In this document: positions 35,041-55,204 of the stretch, in pieces
Layout of the letters: every line of letters begins with the position of its first letter
Numbering within the stretch: position 1 is the stretch's first letter
Source of the DNA: Cichorium intybus
Taxonomy: Eukaryota > Streptophyta > Magnoliopsida > Asterales > Asteraceae
Length of the DNA: 64,000 nucleotides
Assembly (NCBI GenBank): GCA_023525715.1
Contig: CM042012.1
Coordinates: forward strand, 35,946,651-36,010,650
Reading direction: 5' to 3'
Position numbers and translations under genes: made by a program
The notes under the pieces: generated by a model
What the model saw: only the letters and a program-made list of their open reading frames with translations
What the model was told of the DNA's origin: nothing
Database searches by the model: none

Positions 35041-37197
35041 CTTGTAGTGTAGAAATCTTCATATTTCAGCCAAGAACACTCCAATATACTCAAATCTTCA
35101 TCCCTCTTGAAGCATTCATCAAGGTATGTTGTTAAAAGTCTCAAATTCATGAATGAAACAAATTAAATCCACCAAACTATCTAAAACTCATTTTATGCAT
35201 AAACCTGATTTTTCTCAGGATCCCATCAATAAAATAAGAAGTTATGGAAATTTTCAGAAAATAACTTATTTTTATTGAATTACTATAATTATTGCAATAA
35301 AATAGGGCAATAATTCACATAAAATACTTTTTGCAGTCAATAAATTCTAGGAAAATTTTAGAACAACCCATATATTGAGTAAAGTGGATTTATAAAGTTT
35401 CATGGATTTATATTACTGTTTGGTGCTTATTTTGTATTTTATTTTGTTGTAGATAAATAAATTGCAAAATATAGTTATGTATGTTAAAAACTAGATTTTG
35501 TATTTTTCGCACCTTATTAACATTTTAAAGACTCCATGACAAAATTTACAGATTTTTGTAAGAATGTTTGCTTATTTGTTTTGATTTAATGATTATTTAA
35601 TGGTTTAAATTGATAATAAATAGCTACACATGTCCAAAAATTATAAAACCTTATCCGAATATCATATATAACATGTTAATCATAAATAAAAAATTCTAAT
35701 GAATTTCTCTTAATTTTTTCCTATTATTTATGATTTTATTTTTTAGTTAATCATGAAAAACATAAGAAATACTTTCCATAGTCACAAATATCCAAAACAT
35801 TTACAGTAAGCTCAATATAATGTTAGCAAACTATGCTTAAATTTCCAGAATTTTTAGGGATCATTTATTATTTTTACTAAATTTGATGTTGTTAAATCAA
35901 TAAAATAATAAATAAATACTAAACCAGTTCAGAAAAATATGCAAATTTTACAGTACTTACTATTATGTGAAATAATGATTTCCTAATAATTTCAGAATTT
36001 TTCAATACTGTTTACTTTTTAAAACTAATTTCCTAATTACTTAAGCATGTAAAAATGCATTTTTAATGATTATTTAATATAAATAATTGTTAAAATCTCT
36101 AAATACTTATAATTGGACAAGTTATTATTTTAATAAGAAATTATTAAAATCTTGACTAAATTGAAAATATAAATTAATTATGCAAAGTAATTAATTCAAT
36201 TTAAAATTCATTTAACAAATGAATACCTTAATATTCAAATCAAAATGAATTATTGTTAATTCATCTAATATAAAAATAGGTGTCTAATTATTTTTATTAA
36301 TACTATATTACCGTTTATCGAATCCTAAGCCAAAACCATTAATTATATTAGGTTCTACGACATTTTGACTCGAGCCGTCTATCGTACAACACGCGCATTC
36401 CTTATTGGACTAAAGTGAGTAATCTACCCCATATTTTATAATTTTCAATACTTTTAGGGTGTATCATGTGGTTTTAATATGTTCCAACTTCATTTTATTA
36501 TTTTTTCACCATTGAGACATTGTTGGGACATTTATACGTGAATCATTATTTGTATAATTATTGTTTGTTTACGCTACATGTACTTGTATTGCATTACCAT
36601 TTTTAGTCTAATCTCCATGACTATGCCCGTATTCTTGAGGTACGTTATGGACAATAATAGCGCTATTGGGTTGACCACCCCGCCTTGGGACGCTAAGGTG
36701 ATTGATCGCACATGGTTGAGTGTGTATGATAATTAGATGCTCCATCCTATATATATACATATATATGTATATATAGGGTGAGGACTTATTGTTGTTGTTA
36801 TCATTTGTTAATCAATTTTTGATTTATAAACTGTTATCTCAATAACAGTTGCTTGCCAACTTCAAAAGAAAACAAATTTCAAATTATTCAAACTCACAAT
36901 TTTCTTTAATAAAACTAGATTACTCACCAACTCTCGTAGTTGACCTGTTTTTACCCATGATGCAGATTTGAAGAATGAAGTTGATGAAAAGTAGGGTGTA
37001 CCTTAGAAACCCACAAGACTATTTAAATTTGATGTAATAAATGTTGTTGTATTTGGATTTGTATTTGTATGTTGTGGATCTTGTTTGCATACTTAGTACT
37101 TAATTGAATCTAATCATATTATAACATAGTTGTCATGAGACTTTGAACAATATATCACGCCTTGATCGATTCCGCCAAGGATCGGGGTGTGACAGAT

Positions 37198-37211
37198 TGG
37201 TATCAGAGCCC
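37198..37211 (+). other. Primer binding site of the inner gypsy
   Basis: TGGTATCAGAGCCC lies three bases after the 5' LTR and is complementary to the 3' end of initiator tRNA-Met. Confidence 0.9.
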
Positions 37212-38004
37212 TTGACTATAGGGAATTAGGTTAATTGCCTTGACCTAGTCTATAGCCTCTAGGGTCCTCTCGTGTGCTAGTTTATAAAATGCACACACAA
37301 TTGCATGCAACTCGCACTCAGAAAATCCTAGGAATACCTTTGTGTGCTAATTGCTCCCTTATGTGCTTCTGTATTATTCCCGACACTTATATGTGTGCAT
37401 ACACTTGTGAATTTTCTCCTCTTTCTCTTAAAATCACAAACATACTCAAATGGTTTCAAAATAAAAATTTATATACATATATATTCCTTAGAGCTCATAG
37501 GAAATTAAAAGTCATCCACTCTAGTTGGGTAGGATCAAAGTAATGGACGCGTAGTAACTGGAAGGGGAGGTGCCGGTAGCCTAAAAGTCCTGACTAGGTA
37601 AGCATTCGTATACATCCCAATCAACCGATGGACCAGTTTGCTTACCTGGGGACCAAAGGCGAGAGTTCCCAAACCTATAGGCCAAAGCGCGTTATTCACA
37701 TTACGTTTGAGCCATCAAAATACCCGACCTTATCAAACGTATCCGAAAGGATACACTCTAAAATGGCCAACTCATTGGACTATTAAGTTCCCTAATGGGC
37801 CTTGAAGTGGTAAAAACATGTGAAAACTTAGTATTGTGGGGGCCCACGCAATTGCTACATGCTTCACATTTAGTACCCATGGAAAGCCTAAAAGGTGCCC
37901 AACACTCCTAACCATGGCCCAACAAGTGTTTTACAATCATTTTACCCAACAATGTCTACAAACTTAATTTCCATAATTAATTTACAAATAACTCACAAGT
38001 CCAT
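37212..38004 (+). other. Inner gypsy leader; gag domain missing
   Basis: Between the primer site and the zinc knuckles there are only about 790 bp and no gag domain. A Ty3/gypsy gag normally needs several hundred codons before the knuckles. The stretch 37540-37880 has short GC-richer words (GGAAGGGGAGGTGCCGGTAG) but no open frame I can assign. An internal deletion is the simplest explanation. Confidence 0.6.
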
Positions 38005-41000
38005 ATGCGTGTTTCTCATAGATGGCATTACGACCCCCTCTGTAACCATTGTAACTATCACCATATGTCCACCAGCCCGTGTCGCCTTTGTACGACTTGT
38101 GGTCGCTATGGCCACTTGGCGGACACATGTCGTGCACCAAAAACTCAGCGACCATTTGCTCTAACCTCAAATCAGCAAACACAAACCCGGTATCCAACTG
38201 GAACATGCTTCAACTGTGGTGACCCCACCCATTTCAGAAACGCGTGCCCTATGCTTGTCAATATCATTAACACTCAAGCCCAGGAAAATCCAACAATGCA
38301 GGTTCCAGCTCCCAAAGGCCGAGCATTTGTCATTACCGCAACCCAAGCACAGACCGATAACAAGGTCGTAAATAGTACGTTTCTCATAAATGACTGCTAC
38401 GCGTCAGTACTTTTTGATTCAGGTGCCGATAAAAGTTTTGTGTCTTTGGAATTTGAACCCATACTTCACACACCTCGCACGATTCTTGATAAAAACTTTA
38501 CCGTAGAAGTCGCCAATGGAAAATACATTTCACTCAATGCAGTCATCCAAGATTGCACTTTCGATTTTTGCGGTCATAAATTTTCCGTCAATTTAGTTCC
38601 TATGAAACTTGGTAGCTTCGACATCATCGTGGGAATGGATTGGCTATCCCAAAACCATGCTGAAATAGTATGTTACGAGAAGTTTATTCGTATTCCTCTT
38701 GCCGACGGTCAAAGTCTTCGTATTTATGGCGATACTCGTGCAAAAAAGCTTAGTCTTATGTCATGTACTCAAGCTCGATCATATCTACGTAAAGAATACA
38801 TGGCTTTCTTAGCCCATGTGGTGGAAACAAAGGTCAAAGAAAAGAAGATCGAAGATATTCCGATTGTACGAGACTTTCCCGATATCTTTCCCGATGACGT
38901 ATCTGGACTCCCTCCAGTACGTGAGCTAGAGTTCCGCATCGATCTCGTTCCTGAGGCTGCTCCCATAGCCAAGTCTCCATATCGGTTGGCTCCAACCGAG
39001 ATGCAAGAATTGGCAAGTCAGCTCCAAGAATTAACCGATAAGGGATTTATCCGCCCTAGTACTTCACCCTGGGGAGCCTCGGTTCTCTTCATCAAAAAGA
39101 AAGATGGTTTGTTTCGTATGTGTATCGATTATCGGGAGTTAAATAAATTAACCATCAAGAACCGATATCTGTTACCTCGGATCGACGACCTTTTTGATCA
39201 GCTTCAAGGAGCTTCATGCTTCTCAAAAATCGACCTCCGCTCGGGTTATCACCAACTTCGAGTACGGGAAGAAGACATCCCAAAAACCGCTTTCCGAACC
39301 CGCTATGGTCATTACGAGATCACCGTTATGCCTTTTGGCCTAACGAATGCCCCTGCCGCATTCATGGACTTGATGAATCGGGTATTTAAACCTTATCTCG
39401 ACCGTTTTGTTATCGTCTTTATTGATGACATCCTCATTTACTCCAAGACAAAGGCAGACCATGAAAGACACCTTCGTCTAACTCTCCAAACATTGCAAGG
39501 AAATCAACTCTATGCCAAATTTTCGAAATGCGAGTTTTGGTTAAATGAGGTACAATTCCTCGGTCATATTGTAAGTGACAAGGGTATTTTAGTCGATCCC
39601 GCAAAAGTTGAAGTAGTTAAGAATTGGAAAGCCCCACGTACCCCCAAGGAAATTCGGTCATTCCTCGGTTTAGCTGGCTATTACCAGTGTTTCATTTCAA
39701 ATTTCTCAAAGATCGCTTTACCGTTTACTTTTCTCACTTGCAAGGGTACGCCATTTGATTGGGGACCCAAGCAGGAAGACGCTTTCCAAACTCTTAAACA
39801 AAGATTGTGTGACGCTCCAATTCTTACACTCCCTGAAGGATCCGAAGATTTCGTGGTATACTGCGATGCGTCCAATCTCGGTCTAGGTTGTGTTTTGATG
39901 CAAAGGGGAAAGGTTATAGCTTACGCATCGCGACAACTCAAAATCCATGAAATGAATTATACGACTCATGATTTGGAGCTCGGTGTCGTGGTTTTCGCTC
40001 TTAAAATTTGGAGGCATTACCTTTACGGCACTAAATGCGTAATTTTCACCGACCACAAGAGCTTGCAACATATTCTTAATCAAAAGGAACTCAATATGAG
40101 ACAAACACGATGGGTCGAACTCCTAAATGATTACGAGTGTGAAATACGCTATCATCTGGGCAAGGCAAACATGGTAGGCGACGCGTTAAGTCGAAAAGAA
40201 CATGCCAAAGCATTTCATCTAATATGTTCTCCTATCTTGTCCAATCTCAGTGACCGAATTCGAGGAGCCCAATACTCGGCAATTACCGAAAATGACATGC
40301 CCACGGGAATTGATGGGGAGTTGGAAATTAAATCTAACGGTATTTTCTATTATCAAGATCGCATCTGGATCCCAGATCGCGACAATCTTCGTACCTTCCT
40401 GATGGAAGAAATCCATAAAACTCGATATTCCATTCATCCTGGTGCTGACAAGATGTATCATGGCCTGAGAACCAATTATTGGTGATCGGGAATGAAAAAG
40501 GATATTGCTTTATTCGTGGCCAAATGTCTTACATGTTCCAGGGTCAAAGCAGAACATCAACGACCCTCTGGACTATTAGTCCAACCGGTAATCCCCGAGT
40601 GGAAATGGGAAGCGATCGCCATGGATTTCGTAACCAAACTTCTCCGTACCACCAAGGGACACGATAGCATTTGGGTAATCATTGACCGTTTGACCAAATC
40701 CGCTCATTTCCTACCCATCCGTGAACATTTCAAGGTCGAACAACTTGCTCGGATTTACATCGACGAGATAGTTAGTCGGCATGGCATCCCTCTCAGTATC
40801 ATTTCAGATCGTGATGGGAGATTTCTCTCTCGGTTTTGGCAATCACTTCAAGCAGCCATGGGAACCCGCCTCGATCTCAGTACCGCCTATCATCCTCAAA
40901 CCGATGGTCAATCTGAGAGAACAATTCAAACACTCGAAGATATGTTGAGGGCGTGTGTCTTAGATTTCGGAGGAAACTGGAACTCTCATTTACCGTTGGT

Positions 41001-41688
41001 GGAATTCTCCTATAATAACAATTATCATTCTAGCATCAAGATGCCACCATTTGAGGCATTGTATGGCCGTAAATGCCGATCTCCTATTTGTTGGCATGAA
41101 ATTGGCGAGTCCCACGTGATTCGCGCAACAGTGGATTCTCCAATCATTGGTCCTGAGCTTATCCAGGAAACAACCGACAAAATCACTCAAATTCGCAATA
41201 ACCTTCTCGCAGCTCGTAGCCGACAAAAGAGTTACGCCGACAAGCGACGCAAACCGCTTGAATTTACCGTGGGTGACATGGTCATGTTAAAAGTGTCCCC
41301 ATGGAAAGGTGTGGTTCGATTTGGACACAAGGATAAATTGGCACCACGCTATGTAGGCCCGTTCAAAATCCTGAAAAGGATCGGACCAGTAGCCTACGAG
41401 TTGGATCTACCAATAGAGCTTAATAAAGTTCACCCAGTATTTCATATAGCCAACCTCAAGAAGTGTTTAGCAGACGAGAACCTTCATGTTCCTCTCGAGG
41501 ATATCCAAATCGACGAGAAAATGCAATTTATCGAGAAACCCTTGGAAATTGCCGACCGAAAGGAAAAGCAACTCAAAAGAAGTCGCATTCCCCTGGTCAA
41601 GGTCAGGTGGCAGTCAGCACGTGGACCCAAGTATACATGCGAGCGTGAGGATCAAATGCGTACCAAATACCCGCAACTTTTCTCTTAA
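38005..41688 (+). pseudogene. Inner gypsy pol (zinc knuckles to chromodomain-like end), one nonsense codon
   Basis: The frame starts with MRVSHRWHYD and carries CCHC-type knuckles: C29-x2-C-x4-H37-x4-C42 and CFNCGDPTHFRNAC near 68-81. The protease DSGA motif has its Asp at residue 138. RT has FIDDI with Asp 474/475, and RNase H has TDHKSL. A TGA at 40483-40485 (codon 827) falls at the start of the integrase zinc-binding region. The same frame then continues for 400 codons with CLTCSRVKAEH, AMDFVTK, IISDRDGRF and TDGQSERTIQ, which carry the integrase catalytic residues. It ends in a vestigial chromodomain (VKVRWQS) at TAA 41686-41688. One point mutation thus separates this pol from an open frame. 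The gag capsid domain is absent, so autonomous movement looks impossible. Confidence 0.9.
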
Positions 41689-41727
41689 GGTACTCTCTTC
41701 TTAAATTTCGGGACAAAATTTCCTAAA

Positions 41728-41738
41728 GTAGGGGAGAC
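41728..41738 (+). other. Polypurine tract of the inner gypsy
   Basis: AGTAGGGGAGA-type purine run directly before the 3' LTR, the usual plus-strand priming site. Confidence 0.75.
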
Positions 41739-44505
<2,767 letters not shown>

Positions 44506-44545
44506 GTACATATGTTTGTGAGGTTACGAGTTCGAAACTTGCTGT
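44506..44545 (+). other. tRNA-like segment 2, 3' half
   Basis: The second GTACA (44506-44510) is followed by TATGTTTGTGAGGTTACGAG and a B-box-like GAGTTCGAAAC (about 44527-44537). It continues the A-box-like half at 17013-17041. Confidence 0.45.
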
Positions 44546-44864
44546 TTACGTGTTTCGTTTTGCAGCTATGTTTCCATAGTTTTCTTTTAAAAATTGATTG
44601 AAAGTATCCCACATCGCTGGTAACACTAAACATTTGCAATCCTACTACACTATATATACATATTAGTCACAACACTTGGAAAATCAAAGGAATGGGTTTG
44701 GAGGCGGCTTAAAACCGAAACCGACCCGATAAAAACCGAAAACCGTAAAACTGAACCGATAGGTTTGGGTGTGGTTCGGTTTAGAATAGTCAAAAACCGA
44801 TTCTTATCGGTTTGGGTTCGGTTTAGGGTCAAAACCGACCCAAACCGACCCATGCTCATCCCTA

Positions 44865-47800
44865 CTAAATTCTCTTCGAGCTCGTATGGTGTTTGATACT
44901 GGTGCATCGATTTCTTTTATATCTGTACCTTTTGCGTCTTGAATTAATGTCCCGGTGTCTAAGATGACTGAAAGTTTGATAGTTGATGTTGCCGACGGGA
45001 GAGATGTTATAGTAAATAGTCAGTATATGAATTGTCAGCTTGAAATCAACGGAATTTCTTTCCTTATTGATTTGAAGCCGATGACTACTCGTGCGTTCGA
45101 TGTAATAGTTGGAATGGACTGGTTAGACGATAATAGAGCAAATATGGATTGTCACAGAAAGACTATTTCTGTGAGAACTCCGAGCGGGTCCCAAACTTTA
45201 ATACGAGGCGAACGCCGTTTTCAACATATTCCGGTTGTATCTTTCGCGAGAGCGCGAAGGTATACCGAAAGAGGTGCTCTCTTATTTATGGCACATGTTA
45301 CCCCAATTGAAACCGAACATTCCACTGTGAAGGATGTTGAGATAGTGAGAGATTTTGCTGATGTTTTTCCTGACGGTCTTCCGGGCTTACCGCCAAATCG
45401 TCAATTAGAGTTTGTTATCGATTTAGTTCCAGGAGCGAAACCGGTAGCTCGAGCACCCTATCGGTTGGCGCCGTCCGAGATGGAGGAGTTAAAGAAACAA
45501 CTACAAGAACTTTTAGATCGCGGTTTTATTCGTCCGAGCTCGTCTCCGTGGGGTGCGCCGATACTGTTTGTTCGAAAGAAAGATGGTTCTATGCGTATGT
45601 GCATAGACTACCGCTAGTTAAACAAGATTACTGTGAAGAATCGTTATCCCCTACCGAGAATAGACGATTCGTTCGATCAATTGGAGGGAGCGGTATATTT
45701 TTCGAAGATTGATTTGAGATCGGGATATCATCAACTAAGAGTAAGACAATCTGACGTCCCGAAGACAGCATTTCGCACCCGATACGGTCATTATGAGTTT
45801 TTAGTAATGCGGTTCGGTTTGACGAATGCCCCGGCAGCTTTTATGGATTTGATGAATCGAGCTTGTCATCCATTTTTAGACAAGTTTGTAATAGTGTTTA
45901 TTGACGATATTTTAATTTATTCCAAGAGCTGGGATGAGCACAAGCAACATTTACAGTTAGTTTTAAATCTTCTTCGCAAAGAAAAGTTGTACGCAAAATT
46001 TTCGAAGTGCGAGTTTTGGATGCAAGAGATTCAATTTCTTGGTCATGTGATAAACAGAGAAGGCGTTAAAGTGGATCCTGTCAAGATAGAAGCAGTAATG
46101 AGTTGGGCACCACCCAAAAATCCGACTGAGGTTCGGAGTTTTTTGGGACTAGCTGGCTATTACCGACGATTTATTGAGAAATTTTCGAGTATTGCGTTGC
46201 CCTTAACAAAGCTGACCAGAAAGACAGAGAAGTTTATCTGGGCTGAAGCACAACAAGAAGCTTTTTGAAAAACTGAGACGGGCGTTATGCGAAGCCCCGG
46301 TGTTAGCATTGCCTCAAGGTGTGGAAGACTTTGTCCTTTTTACCGATGCTTCACAAATCGGTCTTGGATGTGTACTAATGCAAAGGGGGCGAGTAATTGC
46401 GTATTCGTCTCGACAACTGAAGTCTCATGAGCAAGCATATCCCGTACACGATTTGGAGTTAGCTGCCATTGTTTTTGCACTAACAATTTGGCGACATTAC
46501 CTTTATGGTGTGAAGTTCCAGATATATTCATATCATAAGAGTTTAAAGTATCTGTTTGACCAAAAAGAGTTGAATATGAGACAACGAAGATGGATGGATC
46601 TTTTAAAAGATTATGAGTGTGAAATACTTTACCATCCTGGTAAAGAAAATGTAGTGGCAGATGCATTAAGTCGAAAAGAACCACCTATTCGAGTCGTTTC
46701 AGCTCGAATGGGAGTGATTAGTAAATTACCAGAAATGATTCAACGTGCCTAGAGAGAAGCCAATGACATGAAGAGTGAGAGAATGGTTGGCTATGTAGAT
46801 AAATTAGTTGAAAATGCACAAGGAGTGAAGACTTTTCAGGGACGAGTGTGGTCCCAAGACACGGAGAAACGAGACAGCTGTTACTTGAAGATGCACATGG
46901 TACACATTATTCAATCCATCCAGGTAGTACAAAGATGTATAGAAGTCTAAAGCCGTTTTACTGGTGGCCGGGAATGAAGCGTGATGTTGGGAGATATGTG
47001 GAGAAGTGTCTGACTTGTTTACAAGTCAAGGCAAATCATCAGAGACCATACGGGTTATTTCAACCACTACCTGTACCGATGAAAAAATGGGATGAGATTT
47101 CAATGGACTTTATCACTAAATTACCCCGAACTCCACGAGGGTTCAATTCTATATGGGTAATTGTTGATAGATTGACCAAATCAGCACAGTTTATTCCCAT
47201 ACGAGAAGAGTATCAAGCGTCTAAATTAGCAGAGATTTATGTTAGAGAGGTGATGAGACGACACGGAGTACCTACCATGATAATCTCCAATCGCGATAGT
47301 CGTTTTACTTCTTATTTTTGGCAAAGTTTTCAAAAACATTTGGGAACTAAAGCCTTAATGAGTACGGCTTATCATCCGCAGACTGATGGTCAAACCGAGA
47401 GAACTATACAGACGTTAGAAGATATGCTTAGAGCTTCGGTGATTGATTTTGGAGGTAGTTGGGACGATCATCTACCTTTAGCCGAATTTACATATAACAA
47501 TTCATATCATTCTAGTATTCAAATGACACCCTTTGAAGCGTTATATGGGTCAATGTGTATAACACCATCATGCTGGTCAGAAGTGGGAGAGAAGCCACTA
47601 GCGGGTCCCGAGATTATAACTGAAACTGAGGCAAAGATAAAAAGTATTCGTGAGCATATGAGAGTTGCTCAGCAGCGTCAAAAACAATATGCAGATAAAC
47701 GAAGGAAACCGTTGGAGTTTCAAGTTTGAGATATGGTAATGTTAAAAGTGTCTCCCTGGAAGGGAATTATTCGTTTTGGTAAACGTGGCAAGCTAAGCCC

Positions 47801-48185
47801 ACGGTTTATTGGACCTTTTCTTGTAATTCAACGAGTAGGAGCAGTAGCTTATAAACTCGAGCTTCCTGATGAGCTACGGGGGATTCATAATGTATTTCAT
47901 ATCTCACATCTTCGTAAGACTTTATACGATGAGTCGGCACGTGTTTCTTTGAAGGAAGTTCAGCTAGATCGTAAACTTCAATATCAAGAGCAACCAGAGA
48001 AAATTTTAGACAAAAAGATCAAGAAGTTGCGAAATAAAAATATTGTAATAGTTAAAGTACAATGGCGACATCATAGAGGAACAGATGTCACTTGGGAAGG
48101 TGAAGAAGAGATGCGGTCAAAGTATCCCTTTTTGTTTCAAGAGATTCCGAGGACGGAATCTTCTGAAGGGGGTAAGAACTTGTAA
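44865..48185 (+). pseudogene. Degenerate pol of the outer gypsy
   Basis: This frame continues gag across the hAT insertion. It begins NSLRARMVFDTGASISF (protease), followed by RT (FIDDILIYS near 45897), RNase H, integrase and a vestigial chromodomain (IVKVQWR). Breaks: stops at 44940, 45615, 46750 and 47727; a frameshift near 46265 (extra T) and another near 46853 (missing G). Two catalytic positions are also lost: the RNase H TDHK motif reads SYHK (near 46528) and the second integrase Asp reads Asn (ISNRD near 47290). It cannot make functional enzymes. Its last stop lies just inside the 3' LTR. Confidence 0.9.
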
Positions 48186-48216
48186 TACCTTAACTTTAAT
48201 TTATAGTAGAGTTACG

Positions 48217-48310
<94 letters not shown>

Positions 48311-49776
48311 GAGATTAGATGAGTTAAAACATGAGTTAAGATGTTTAGAAACTAATCTAAGAGAAGTAGGATGTTAAAATAGATAAAAGATACAAAGTAA
48401 ATACTTAAAAGGTCAAACCGGGTCGAGTTGTGTGACAAGGGTCGAGTTGGATTGAAAGGAAAATGGAAAACAAGACAACCCGGGTCGTGTTATTGAGCCC
48501 GGATCGTGTTCAATAGGAACCCGGGTCGGGTCGAATAAACCGGAGCGAGTTACGACAAAATTGAAGCGGAAATTTACGTAGCAAAACCCGGGGCGGGTTA
48601 GGCAGCCCGGGTCGGGTTGCGGGTAAAAACCCGGGGGGGGGGGGTGTTTGACAGCCCGGGTCGGGTTCGGTGTAGGGGTTAAATACCCATTTCTCCTCTT
48701 TTCTCCCATTTACGAACTTAAAACTCCTCTAGGCGATTTTCAGAGCTAAGGTAGCGATTTTTGAGCCTTTTGATCGAGGGTTTAGCGTGGGAAAAGTGTG
48801 GGAAGTCGGATTTAACACCCGAATCACGTTCTTGAGTTCTTGATTCCAAGGTTAGTGATTTTGATTTCTAGGGTTTCAAATCCTAGATGCTCAAATCCGA
48901 GAATATGCTTTAAATTAGCTTATGTGTTGTTAGTAGGTTGTTATTATATGTTGTATTGAGTCTTTGTTGTGATTATTATAAAGTTTTAACGGTTGATTTG
49001 GTAAAAACCGCAAAAATTGGAGGTTATGAGTAAATAGTGTATGATGTTCATAGATTATGATCTTTGTTAGCTATTGATTCTTGATCTAATGAGTTAGATG
49101 TGGTTAAATTGTTTTGAGAATGTTGAGGTATGATATGTGATGTCGTTTTCAGCAGATACACATAGGAGGGAAGGAGATACTCGAGGCACGAGTGGACCAC
49201 GGACTGAACAGACATCAGGTGAGTAGTTATAATTCATTATGAATGGTTTAGCTATATCTAAATTGAATTATTACACAACTTAATTGGTTGAGATAACCAA
49301 TTTACATGAGTTAAACAGGGTTGAGAATTCTTTGTTTGATATGATTACTTAGCTTGATTGAGTATACCAAATGACTGAGATAGTCATTGAAGTTGAGATC
49401 AGTAATTTGATTGTGGAAATTTTGATAACTATTAGAATGATTCCTAAACTTGATAATTTTCTCACTGAGCTCAATTAGCTCATAAAGATAGTTATATGGT
49501 TTGTATTATAGGTGACAGGTGCAAGAAGGTTGCTGAGGGATGATTGTCTGGATATGGGACTTGACTTTTGGATTAGTTGTTAATCATAATATACTCTTTG
49601 TTTAGTTTTGTAAAAACAGTCTTTTGTAACCCAGTTTTTGGGACACGTTTGTTATGTACTTGTTCTTTTGATAACTACTTGTGCTTCTGTTGCTTAACTT
49701 TGATTACACCATAAACCCTTGTGGTTATTTTGAGTAATTATTGGTGTAGTCCAGAGATAAGAAACTGGGTGTTACA
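48181..49776 (+). repeat. 3' LTR of the outer gypsy
   Basis: Runs from TGTAATACC to GGGTGTTACA, with an (AT)n tract at about 48218-48309. After that tract it has a segment (GAGATTAGATGAGTTAAAAC) that the 5' LTR lacks. Confidence 0.95.
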
Positions 49777-49781
49777 AAATG
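49777..49781 (+). repeat. Target-site duplication AAATG, right copy
   Basis: Matches 13460-13464. Confidence 0.9.
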
Positions 49782-50620
49782 TAATGAACAAACACGGACA
49801 ATATAATTGTTAAATAAATAAACATGAAGAAAAAATTGTTCGTATATGAAATTGTGTTTAGTCGTTTGTTCAGTTAACTTCACAAACAAACATGAACAAT
49901 CTTTTTTTCATGCTTATTTGGTTCGTTTACTGTCCCATCTATCAATATATTTTTTTGTATCAGTTAAATTTTTATAAAACAGAGTAACAAGAAGCTAGAA
50001 AAAAAAATCGCAAAATAATATCATTAACTGCGTTTCGTAACCACTAAACTCAATTAATCATAATTTTATGATTTTTACTACGAGCCTAATTAAACGAGTG
50101 ATCAATAATAGAATAAAAAATGGTTTCCCTTATATTCCTCTTGTCGTCAAAACCTATCCCAAGTCAAAATTTTTAGAACATGACAGAGGTTAGGAATCCA
50201 TCCACAGTAGAACTTCATGGACTAAATTAAAGGTGGGGTTACAAATCGATCCATAAAAAGCATTTTAAGTTTCAACCGATATTTCACACTCCAAGAAAAG
50301 ATAATCTAAACATTTCAAATAATTATAACGCATCGACTGAATGTACAAATACACCCTTGTTTACAAGACTTGGTCTCGTGGGTAACCGGTTCAACCAAAT
50401 TCTCCAAGCAAGAACATTTATTTTCCTCCAGACAAAACGATTCCACCTTGTAGTACCATTAACAACATAAAAGCATCAATACATCTTCTAGTAACATGCA
50501 CAGTAAACAGCGGCAAATATCCAATTCAATATCCAATTCCTAAATCTAATTTTCAGTTTGGGCACTAGTATAAAAGTCAATTATATTGATGCTTCTATAT
50601 TCAGTTTATCGATTTCTATG
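49782..50620. other. AT-rich flank, A-rich arm of a possible old inverted repeat
   Basis: 49782-49935 is rich in AACAAACATGAAC words, complementary in style to 13140-13450. The rest is AT-rich with no gene seen. Confidence 0.4.
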
Positions 50621-50623
50621 TTA

Positions 50624-50814
50624 GGCTTTGTTTGATTTGCGTTTGACCGGGTCCGGTCAGACCAGATATCTGACTCGGTCCGAGTCCTGACATATGATAA
50701 GCTACAAAATCACACCTGACCGAGTTCATACACGTCTAACCGACTCAGCAACAAAATAATGTTTACTGAGTCAGACTTCTTGTTCAGTCAAGTCTGAAAC
50801 TATCAAATAGAACC
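50624..50814. mobile_element. PIF/Harbinger-like MITE, 191 bp
   Basis: Imperfect terminal inverted repeats (GGCTTTGTTTGAT ... ATCAAATAGAACC) are flanked by TTA on both sides (50621-50623, 50815-50817). The interior has CTGACTCGGTCCGAGTC-type short palindromes and no ORF. Confidence 0.65.
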
Positions 50815-50817
50815 TTA

Positions 50818-53392
<2,575 letters not shown>

Positions 53393-53485
<93 letters not shown>

Positions 53486-53490
53486 TACAT
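53393..53490. repeat. (ATACAT)n and (ACACAT)n repeats
   Basis: Hexamer repeats directly right of the solo LTR, changing from ATACAT to ACACAT near 53458. Confidence 0.95.
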
Positions 53491-54769
<1,279 letters not shown>

Positions 54770-55004
54770 ACACACACACACTTCTAAAAATATACCTCTA
54801 AACACGTAAAAATAAGTATTTTTTATAAATATGTTCAATAAAATAAATATTTAGCGTATAACATAAATTTGTTTTTTGCAAACTTAAGGATTTTTTTTTG
54901 CAGCTTTTATATTATTAAAACTCGGAAACCTGCTATAGGAGGTAACAAGGGGTTTTATGGCATTATGCTAATTATTCAAGGTAGTTGGTAAGTTACCATC
55001 ATTA

Positions 55005-55104
55005 AATCCTTGGTGCCAAGAATCCTGCAGATATGTTCACCAAGGTGGTCCTGTTGGAAAAGTTGAAGTTGTGCATGACTGCAACTAGTCTTCCGCAGAA
55101 GTAG
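55005..55104 (+). pseudogene. C-terminal scrap of a copia RNase H
   Basis: The frame reads ILGAKNPADMFTKVV then LLEKLKLCM, the conserved end of copia RNase H (NPADMxTKxV), stopping at TAG 55102-55104. Upstream, copia coding is lost or unrecognisable; an in-frame stop sits directly before ILGAKN. Confidence 0.8.
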
Positions 55105-55204
55105 GCGAAGACATTGAGCTAGGAAGAGAAAGGAGAAGAAGTCTCATTGGTTACAAGAATGGGTGACAGAAAAATCAGTTCAAATTAGTCTCTAAGTGGG
55201 AGAT

